DNA of 9,453 nucleotides. Source: Candidatus Peribacteria bacterium (GTDB lineage Bacteria > Patescibacteriota > Gracilibacteria > Peribacterales > Peribacteraceae). Position 1 is the stretch's first letter, and each line of letters begins with the position of its first letter. Positions 1 to 5,473 of this stretch are shown one piece after another. The notes beneath the pieces were generated by a model. It did not search any database. It was not told where the DNA came from and saw only the letters and a list, made by a program, of their open reading frames with translations. The translations under genes and the position numbers were made by a program. The stretch lies in contig JAAYXY010000031.1 in NCBI GenBank assembly GCA_012515645.1, positions 1 through 9,453 of the forward strand, given 5' to 3'.

Positions 1-555
1 GGATGTTATGTGGCTGAGGATTACGAATATCCCTACTGTGACGAGGACGTCGTGCAGCAGTGCCACAACGGCTATGATGCCGAATCGCCAGGCGCTGAGG
101 CGTCGGGGGACTTTGCGGAATGCAAACGCGATGTAGAGAACAATGGCGATGGCTGCCAGCCCCAATGCCCACAGCGAACGTTGCCGCAGGCTGGCACCGA
201 CCGTTGGGCCTATGGTCGTAAACTGGCGCTCCTCTATGCCTTCCAGCATGTTTTCCAGAGCCGAAAGGATATTGATGTGTTCTTCGTTGCTTATGTCCCG
301 CATACGCAGAAGTGCCGTGCCGTCGCGTGTGATGTTGACGGCGACAGTTCCGAGCGGCGGGTCCATGTCCAGGCTTCGCATGGCTATGGCTACGTCGTCT
401 TTCGTAACGTTTTCGGCCAGTGCGATTTCCATGAGAGTGCCGCCCGTGAAATCAATGCTCAGTTTCGGTCCCGGCACAAATAGGATCACCGCGCCGGTTA
501 TAGAGAGCAGCGCGGACAGGCCGAGGAAGAATTTGGCTGGGCGGAGGAAAGACAT
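1..555 (-). CDS. secF: Protein translocase subunit SecF, N-terminal part (cut by window edge)
   Basis: SecF is an inner-membrane partner of SecD. Together they use the proton gradient to help SecYEG complete protein export. The 185 visible residues carry a first membrane helix at about 8-27. The family hallmark IDFTGGT follows at 34-40, at the start of the periplasmic domain. After that domain come GPTVGASLR (116-124), a second helix (about 128-146) and LLHDVLVTVG (166-175), the conserved stretch with the functional Asp in the next helix. SecF is usually about 300 residues, so roughly the last 115 lie off the left edge. I chose the ATG at 555 because it gives a typical SecF N-terminus; no Shine-Dalgarno sequence precedes it. 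SecD, normally directly upstream of SecF, is not there: the upstream neighbour is an unrelated membrane-anchored protein 94 bp away. Identity is near certain. Confidence 0.95.
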   Translation of the reverse strand, partial: MSFLRPAKFFLGLSALLSITGAVILFVPGPKLSIDFTGGTLMEIALAENVTKDDVAIAMRSLDMDPPLGTVAVNITRDGTALLRMRDISNEEHINILSALENMLEGIEERQFTTIGPTVGASLRQRSLWALGLAAIAIVLYIAFAFRKVPRRLSAWRFGIIAVVALLHDVLVTVGIFVILSHITS

Positions 556-649
556 ACAATGTGATTCGGGGATGTACTGTACGGAGCGTGCGGGGATTTG
601 CCAAGTTCTTCCGTGTTTTCTTTTGTAGCAGGAATCATACCCAGGCACA

Positions 650-1987
650 TCACTGTTGTCTGCGTATCCGCAATGTCCTCACCAATCCCTCTTGTTCCAG
701 TTCCCATGAGAATTGCTCACTGAGTGGTGGTATAGGTATGTACAGCCATTCCTGCAGATTTTCTATGCCATACGGTGCTAGCAGATCTGCCAATGCCGCT
801 TTGTCGATGTGCCCTGCAAGGTGCAGGCGTGTTGAGGGAGCTTTGCTTTCTGCAGCGAGTATTGCGGGTAGCTGAGGGTTTTGGCTCACGATGAAGTTAC
901 TCCCGCGTACCGCGGTGATGAGCAGTGTCTTTTCTACAGCGTTTCCTGACTGCTGTATGCGCCAGCTGTTGCTATGGGACATGATTGGTTCCTGCTTTTC
1001 TGCGATGCGTATATCCTGTACAGGGAACCGTTCGTCCAGGAGTGTTTTTTGCACTTCTGTTGGCACGTAGCGCTCCGCATGGCTTTGGTGCAATCGTTCC
1101 GCGAGTGTGGCTGCTGCTTTTTCGGATGCTGCGGTTCCTTCTATGGTGAGCAGCGATCCCGATGCAGGCAATTCCACTTGCAACGCTCCTTTTGTGAGGA
1201 GCGGGAGTATTTCGTACGTCCAGCTGACGTTCTCTCCAAATGCCTGCACAAACCATTGCATAGCAATGCTCTGGAGAATATTCGCTTCTTCTTCAGTGAG
1301 GTGCGTTTGTATGGCATGCCATGCCCATGCCACATTCCCGCGGATACAGGTGGCAATACATGCACTGTGTGCAGGTGCGCTCAGTGCTGGCGGCGCAGCG
1401 AAGGCTCCTACGATTTGCACAATGGTGTTCTCTGCTCGTTGTTCTATGCCTATATGGCTGCCGCTTCCCAATACTGCGGTTGTGAGTGCATTTGCTGGTT
1501 TCTTCTGCACGAGTAATGCAGTGTCCATATACGTCCATGGTGTTGTTGGTTTCTTGTTGGTACGGAGTGCGGTGTATGTTTCATTGCGTGTCAGTGGTGT
1601 GTATGTGCTCTGCAGGATATGTGCGATTGCTGCATTGGAGGTGTATGCGGTGAACGGTGGCAAGGCGATTGCGTCACTGTTTTGCGTGTTGCTGCGTACG
1701 AGTACTGCGGCGCCGACGGTTCCTTCTTCTGTTTGCAACAATGCCAAGCCTTCCGTACCGGAGGGGAGATGTGCGAGGGTTTCCGGTGAAAACCATGCTG
1801 AAAACGGTTTGAGATTCTGCTCGAGTGGTCTGTGAATAAGCAGCACGGTTTTGTCTGAAGGCAGTACGTCACTCACGTACCGGGTTTGCAGCGTGAGCAT
1901 GTGTGTTGTCATGATGATGATGGCTAGTACGGCACCGCTCCCTGCAAGTCCCATGGTGATGATGGCCGCTGTGCGGATGGTTTTCAT
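650..1987 (-). CDS. Hypothetical single-pass membrane protein (DUF3352-like?)
   Basis: I do not recognise this protein with confidence. It has 445 residues from the ATG at 1987. There is a short basic N-terminus and one hydrophobic helix at about 7-27, then a long, mostly soluble part that should lie outside the membrane. The residues just after the helix (about 40-50, a DVLPSDKTVLLI stretch) and the alternating strand/helix pattern recall DUF3352-type proteins of unknown function; this is a weak resemblance. The extracytoplasmic part has two close cysteines (an ACIATC stretch) and no catalytic motif I can see. In-frame ATGs also lie at 1996 and 2014. I preferred 1987 because it starts a typical basic-then-hydrophobic signal anchor; the region from 1988 to 2092 is intergenic in character. 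A promoter (TTGGAA-18-TATACG) lies about 75 bp upstream. secF follows 94 bp downstream and may be co-transcribed. Real gene: likely; function: unknown. Confidence 0.8.
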   Translation of the reverse strand: MKTIRTAAIITMGLAGSGAVLAIIIMTTHMLTLQTRYVSDVLPSDKTVLLIHRPLEQNLKPFSAWFSPETLAHLPSGTEGLALLQTEEGTVGAAVLVRSNTQNSDAIALPPFTAYTSNAAIAHILQSTYTPLTRNETYTALRTNKKPTTPWTYMDTALLVQKKPANALTTAVLGSGSHIGIEQRAENTIVQIVGAFAAPPALSAPAHSACIATCIRGNVAWAWHAIQTHLTEEEANILQSIAMQWFVQAFGENVSWTYEILPLLTKGALQVELPASGSLLTIEGTAASEKAAATLAERLHQSHAERYVPTEVQKTLLDERFPVQDIRIAEKQEPIMSHSNSWRIQQSGNAVEKTLLITAVRGSNFIVSQNPQLPAILAAESKAPSTRLHLAGHIDKAALADLLAPYGIENLQEWLYIPIPPLSEQFSWELEQEGLVRTLRIRRQQ

Positions 1988-2041
1988 TGTGTGCATGTTT
2001 CCAGTGTGACACATCTTGCCTGTTTCTTTGCTATTGGGGGA

Positions 2042-2070
2042 TTGCAGTTTTTCGCAAAAAAGCGTATACT
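2042..2070 (+). promoter_or_regulatory. Predicted promoter for the structured RNA
   Basis: TTGCAG (2042-2047), an exact 17-bp spacer and TATACT (2065-2070, five of six consensus bases) form a good sigma-70-type promoter. It points into a 350-bp stretch with no credible protein gene. Predicted start of transcription is about 2077. The match, and the terminator in the same orientation at 2399-2431, are the main reasons to call an independent RNA gene here. Confidence 0.55.
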
Positions 2071-2092
2071 GATTTGATTTTGTTCCTTCCAA
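2063..2092 (-). promoter_or_regulatory. Predicted promoter for the 650-1987 gene
   Basis: On the minus strand, TTGGAA (2092-2087) and TATACG (2068-2063) are separated by 18 bp. Transcription would start near 2056, leaving an untranslated leader of about 70 nt before the ATG at 1987. Its -10 shares the GTATAC palindrome with the plus-strand promoter at 2042-2070, so the two probably exclude each other. Moderate support only. Confidence 0.4.
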
Positions 2093-2431
2093 ACCAACAC
2101 CAATATTGCAGAGTTGCGAGGGCTATGGGTATCACGTCGTACGCATTGCCCTCTCTGCTCTGAGACGACGTCGGGTGGATGAGAGGTCGCTCCTCCCGAT
2201 GCATCTTTCCTCCCCATGAGCTCCGGCGCCTTATGCGCCGCGCGGTTCTGGCACGGGGACTTCGGCGGGTTCCGAGGAGAAACAAGAAACCCAATCAAGG
2301 CAGAGGATACGCAGGCTCCTCCCTGCAGTCCGCTTCTATCAACCGGCTCAGTGGCTTCCCATGTCACCGATAGCTGAGGAAGTGCGACAAACAAACACAA
2401 AAAAGGCCAGAGGTTATTTCTGGTCTTTTTT
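2077..2431 (+). ncRNA. Unclassified structured RNA, about 350 nt
   Basis: This gap between two minus-strand genes has a plus-strand promoter at its start and an intrinsic terminator at its end. Its two ends pair: 2113-2118 with 2383-2388, then 2121-2126 with 2370-2375 and 2128-2130 with 2366-2368. The purine-rich 2376-2382 (GAGGAAG) forms an asymmetric internal loop. Inside are a 7-bp helix (2134-2140 with 2165-2171) whose loop can pair with 2181-2186 as a pseudoknot, a 6-bp hairpin (2224-2229 with 2235-2240) enclosed by 2212-2215 with 2255-2258, a 5-bp helix (2267-2271 with 2288-2292), and a bulged 8-bp hairpin (2300-2307 with 2317-2326). The closing helices and the terminator use G-U pairs that would become A-C mismatches on the other strand, which fixes plus as the likely strand. 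I looked for RNase P, tmRNA, SRP and 6S signatures and found none. Gene boundaries and the fold are inferred by eye. Confidence 0.55.
2399..2431. terminator. Bidirectional intrinsic terminator
   Basis: GGCCAGA (2405-2411) pairs with TCTGGTC (2419-2425) around a 7-nt loop. It is flanked by six A on the left and six T on the right, so a U-tract follows the stem in both directions. On plus it ends the structured RNA; on minus it lies 13 bp past the stop of the TPR gene and ends the four-gene operon. The stem has a G-U pair in the plus transcript and an A-C mismatch in the minus transcript, so it should work best on plus. Confidence 0.85.
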
Positions 2432-2443
2432 GCTGTTGCGGTT

Positions 2444-3745
2444 TTAGTGGTTTTTCAGCAGTTCGCTGGCTTCCGTGAGAAACGGATCCAGTTCCAGTGC
2501 ACGTTGCAGTTCTGCTATACCTTCTGTTGTTTTCTGTGTGTGCAGCAGTGCTTTGCCCAGCAGCTTATGTGCCAATCCTCGTTCCGGCCAGCGCTTCACT
2601 GCTTCCCGTGCGGCCATTTCCGCGCGTTCATTTTCTTCCAGTACCAGGCTGGTTTCCACCAGGCCTTCAAAATCCTCCAGATTGGCATCTTCCTCCTGCA
2701 CCAGCGCGGCGTACTGCAGAGAGGCGAGAGCGGTTCTGTTGCCGCGCAGCGCCTCCCGTGCTAATTCTCGTCTGGCATCGGCTTGTGGCTCAAAACCGTT
2801 GGCCACAGCGTATTCCAGGAAGATGAGGGCATTCTCCGTTTCCCCTGTATCGGCGTATGCCCTGCCAAGGAAGTACTGGATTTCGGGTTTCTGTGGATCG
2901 ATGGCGTATGCCTGCTCCAGCGATACCACAGCCTGCGCCGGACGTTCCGTTGTGAGTTCGCAGTATCCCTGCACAATCCATGCGTCGCGGTAGTCCTGTT
3001 CTTGACTTGTGACTTGGTGCAACAGAGGCAGCGCCAGTTCACATTCTTGTACTTGTGCCAGTGCCCGGGCGAGTAAGGTAATGAGGTGTTCCTGGGGGCT
3101 CTGATCGAAGAGTGCGTATTCGTCGTATGCCGCAAGCAGCGTTCTTGCGTTGCTGCGCAGTACCGGTTCCCAGCCATTAATTACCAATGCCAAATCCTGT
3201 TTTGTTGCATCGTGGTTTCCCTGTACCAGATTGATGAGTGCCAGTCCGTAATGTTTCTGCGGGGAATCTTCTGCGTCTTGCAGTCGTTTGCGTGCACGCA
3301 CCAGTTCCCCTGTGCGCAGGTCTACAGTGCTTTCGAGCAGCAGTATATCCTGCTGTCGCGCTCCTGCGTTGCGCATTTTGCGAATCGTGTTTTTTACGCC
3401 ATCCATATCCCGGCGTTGGAGTTGCGCCTGTGCCAGTTTGCGCAGCGCGGGGAGGTCGCCTCCTTCCTCCACTGCGAGTACATACTCTGCCTGTGCCCCT
3501 GCCCAGTCGCCGCGCACAGCGAGCAGATCTCCCTGGCGCAGGTGCACGAGTGCTTTATTTCCGGTTGCTGCAGTGATGTTGTTCCCTGCGATCGCCGGCA
3601 CGCCGGTTGGTGTCTCTGTTGTGATGGGCTCTGTGTGGAGCAGGTCTGTTGACTGTGCGAGTTGCCACCATAAAAAAGCGAATAGCGCTGTTGCACAGAG
3701 GAATGCAAGGACGATTGGCGCTGCAAAACGGAAAGGCAGTTTCAC
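2444..3745 (-). CDS. Membrane-anchored tetratricopeptide-repeat (TPR) protein
   Basis: The product has 433 residues. A basic start and hydrophobic helix at about 8-28 form an uncleaved anchor, followed by a low-complexity linker rich in Thr/Pro/Ala (about 35-62), then helical repeats to the end. Repeats with the TPR pattern (small residue at 8, Ala at 20, Pro near 32) are visible at about 64-97, 253-286, 287-320 and 390-423. More degenerate copies lie between. TPRs bind proteins, so this is probably a scaffold or assembly factor outside the membrane; the partner is unknown. No enzyme motif is present. The only usable start in frame is the GTG at 3745, since the frame closes at 3794-3796; there is no Shine-Dalgarno sequence. 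It is the last gene of the operon, 58 bp behind its neighbour, with a terminator right after the TAA stop. Confidence 0.88.
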   Translation of the reverse strand: MKLPFRFAAPIVLAFLCATALFAFLWWQLAQSTDLLHTEPITTETPTGVPAIAGNNITAATGNKALVHLRQGDLLAVRGDWAGAQAEYVLAVEEGGDLPALRKLAQAQLQRRDMDGVKNTIRKMRNAGARQQDILLLESTVDLRTGELVRARKRLQDAEDSPQKHYGLALINLVQGNHDATKQDLALVINGWEPVLRSNARTLLAAYDEYALFDQSPQEHLITLLARALAQVQECELALPLLHQVTSQEQDYRDAWIVQGYCELTTERPAQAVVSLEQAYAIDPQKPEIQYFLGRAYADTGETENALIFLEYAVANGFEPQADARRELAREALRGNRTALASLQYAALVQEEDANLEDFEGLVETSLVLEENERAEMAAREAVKRWPERGLAHKLLGKALLHTQKTTEGIAELQRALELDPFLTEASELLKNH

Positions 3746-3803
3746 GGTGTGATAGCGTAGCAGCTTGGGTTGCAGCAGGGTAGCAAGGAGGGTTCACGTT
3801 CTT

Positions 3804-4433
3804 CTATTCTTCCTGTTGCGTTTCCTGAACGCTTGGGCTCAATTCACCATCGTCGCTCTTGGTGATGCCCCCTGTTTTCTCTTGTGCTGCGGCTTCTGCA
3901 ATGTGTTTGGGCAGGACGGCATCCACCGCTCCCCAGTGTGCTTCCCCGTCTTCTGGTAGCAGGATTGTTACCTGGTCGCCGACTTCCGCTCGATAAAATG
4001 TTACCGATGCCAGGAGCACACGGTATGTTTTGCCCTGTGCCAGTACTTTATATTGGCCGTCTTCCTGAATGAGCACGCCCACGATGGATTTGCGCGGGAC
4101 GGGTGCGATCTGCTTGTAAATGAATTTTCCCTCGTCGGTGATGGTGAGCTTCATGCCGTCGCCTTCTACCAGTTTGCTCTTGCTGGCGTAGTTCGCAGGC
4201 ACAGGGTACGTTTGCCCGTCACTGTCGACCATATTCTGTCCGTCAAAAATTCCTTCCACTACCTTTCCATCGGCTGGTTCGCCGTGGTGCATATTCTGCG
4301 CGCGCGTTGCGAAGCGTTCGCGAGACGTATCGCTCACACCCGTGATCTCACGCAGGAGCGCGTTTGCAGTCTTTAGAGATGCGGTTGCGCTCTCTACAAG
4401 TTCCTGAATGTGCTGGAGTCCGTTGTCTGTCAT
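3804..4433 (-). CDS. Conserved soluble protein of CPR type, unknown function
   Basis: The product has 209 residues, with no signal peptide or membrane helix, so it is likely cytoplasmic. An N-terminal helix (about 3-31) is followed by a linker. A well-ordered beta-rich core at about 57-175 carries short conserved-looking turns: GIFDGQNM (61-68), YPVPANYASKSKLVEGD (76-92) and GKTYRVLLASVTFY (134-147). The C-terminal tail (about 177-209) is acidic and probably disordered. I recall this architecture as a common small protein in CPR genomes, sometimes labelled as ribosomal protein L7/L12. The sequence here shows no L7/L12 C-terminal domain, so I would not transfer that name. The frame stays open far upstream, but that part overlaps the kinase gene and reads as arginine-rich nonsense, so the ATG at 4433 is the start. 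It lies 20 bp behind the kinase, inside the operon, without a Shine-Dalgarno sequence. Confidence 0.85.
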   Translation of the reverse strand: MTDNGLQHIQELVESATASLKTANALLREITGVSDTSRERFATRAQNMHHGEPADGKVVEGIFDGQNMVDSDGQTYPVPANYASKSKLVEGDGMKLTITDEGKFIYKQIAPVPRKSIVGVLIQEDGQYKVLAQGKTYRVLLASVTFYRAEVGDQVTILLPEDGEAHWGAVDAVLPKHIAEAAAQEKTGGITKSDDGELSPSVQETQQEE

Positions 4434-4453
4434 GGTGTTGGTGAGAAAGTGTT

Positions 4454-5473
4454 CTATATTGCCTGCATAGCGACTTCCAAGCTGGTTGCCTCTAACCGTT
4501 GTCTCATCTCGGTGTCTGTGAGGAGTCCCGCCTGAGCGCCGATCTTTCCTACGACGCTTGCAGCGTTTATCGTACCTGCACGCAGCGCTGTTTGCAAGTC
4601 TCTTCCTTCCACAAATGCCCACGTTGCCCCGGTGCCAAACGCATCTCCGGCACCTGTGGTGTCGATGACATCGATGTCTTGCAGTGCAGGACAGTGCCAT
4701 AGATGTATGCCATCGCTTGCGAGTACGCCTTTGGCGCCGTTCGTGATGCACGCATATTTGGCGCCTGCGTTTGTGAGTGCATGCAAAGCGCTCTCTCCCG
4801 TTGGTTTGCCGGTGAACTGCAGTGCTTCCTGTTCATTGAGGAGCAGCAAGTCCGTTTGCGCAACCAGTTGTGCGTTCTGTTCTTCCTGCATTCCCATTGC
4901 GATTTGGTGCCCTCCTGGGTTCCAGGTGAAATTGATGGTGTCGTCATTGGTTAGGACTTCGACAATGTCGTCACGGATGATACCGGAGCCTTCCTGGAGG
5001 CTGCTTAAGTACACCCAGTCCGTTTGTTTAGCGGTTTCGCGGCTGAACGTCGCATCGTGCAGGTGGCGGTTTGCTCCGGGTTCGTACAGGATGGTGCGTT
5101 CTCCGCAGCTTGCGGAGAGGATGATGGAAAAACTGGATACTTCGTCTTCTACGATCGTGGCGCTGCGTGTATCTACCCCTTCTTTCTGGAAGTTCTGCAG
5201 CAGCGCTTGTCCCCATTTTTCGTCCGTGAGAATGCCGCAAAATGCCGCCTGGCAGCCCAGTCGTGCCAGTCCTACAGAGGAATTGCTTGCGCCGCCTCCA
5301 CATGTTTCCTGTATGGATTGCACGAGCATTTTCTCGCCCAATGGAAAGACGAAACAACGTCGCCCGTCCACTGTTGCAGAGTCAAGGTGTTGCAGTTGCA
5401 CGAAGAGGTCGTAGGTTGCCCCTCCAATGGAGAGCGTGCGTTTCCGCTTGGGTTGTGCTGGTGCGTCAGACAT
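4454..5473 (-). CDS. PfkB-family carbohydrate (ribokinase-like) kinase
   Basis: This is a cytoplasmic kinase of 339 residues that transfers phosphate from ATP to a hydroxyl of a sugar or nucleoside. The ribokinase fold is complete. An N-terminal strand with SIGGATYDLFV (15-25) is followed by the family glycine motif GGGASN (59-64), which binds substrate. The NEQE (213-216) fits the NxxE motif that positions Mg and phosphate. TNGAKG (244-249) precedes the nucleotide site. DTTGAGDAFGTG (271-282) holds the anion hole and the catalytic base Asp277. Length is normal for the family. The exact substrate cannot be read from the sequence; ribokinase, adenosine-kinase and fructokinase types all remain possible. 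The start is the ATG at 5473, inside the end of the surface-protein gene (ATGTCTGA overlap), with a GAGGG ribosome-binding site. A longer frame to 5641 exists but lies wholly within that gene. Confidence 0.93.
   Translation of the reverse strand: MSDAPAQPKRKRTLSIGGATYDLFVQLQHLDSATVDGRRCFVFPLGEKMLVQSIQETCGGGASNSSVGLARLGCQAAFCGILTDEKWGQALLQNFQKEGVDTRSATIVEDEVSSFSIILSASCGERTILYEPGANRHLHDATFSRETAKQTDWVYLSSLQEGSGIIRDDIVEVLTNDDTINFTWNPGGHQIAMGMQEEQNAQLVAQTDLLLLNEQEALQFTGKPTGESALHALTNAGAKYACITNGAKGVLASDGIHLWHCPALQDIDVIDTTGAGDAFGTGATWAFVEGRDLQTALRAGTINAASVVGKIGAQAGLLTDTEMRQRLEATSLEVAMQAI

Noticed and set aside
498..707. Small minus-strand frame between the 650-1987 gene and secF
   Set aside because: It overlaps both neighbours, has no ribosome-binding site and looks like chance. 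The 94-bp gap holds nothing else I can support.
2303..2326. Second pseudoknot (2303-2307 with 2317-2321 across 2311-2315 with 2322-2326)
   Set aside because: No nucleotide is left to cross the first helix, so the two helices cannot form together; a bulged 8-bp hairpin is simpler.
1984..2400. Minus-strand reading frames (and plus-strand 2179-2373) over the structured-RNA region
   Set aside because: They show low-complexity, charged sequence without domain-like pattern, and the region is better explained by paired ends, promoter and terminator of an RNA.
2077..2431. Identification of the structured RNA as RNase P, tmRNA, SRP RNA or 6S RNA
   Set aside because: No GAGGAAAGTCC or ACAGAA pair (RNase P), no tRNA-like T arm with CCA (tmRNA), no GGAAG/AGCAG apical motif (SRP), and too long, without a full-length rod (6S). 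GAGGAAG at 2376-2382 resembles the RNase P motif only in part and is at the wrong end.
4434..4751. Upstream extension of the 209-residue conserved protein
   Set aside because: It is arginine- and histidine-rich, typical of a shadow frame, and overlaps the kinase coding region in full.
4632..5414. Long plus-strand frame (260 codons) opposite the kinase
   Set aside because: It is Ser/Cys/Pro-rich without domain pattern, antisense to an enzyme with all family motifs intact.
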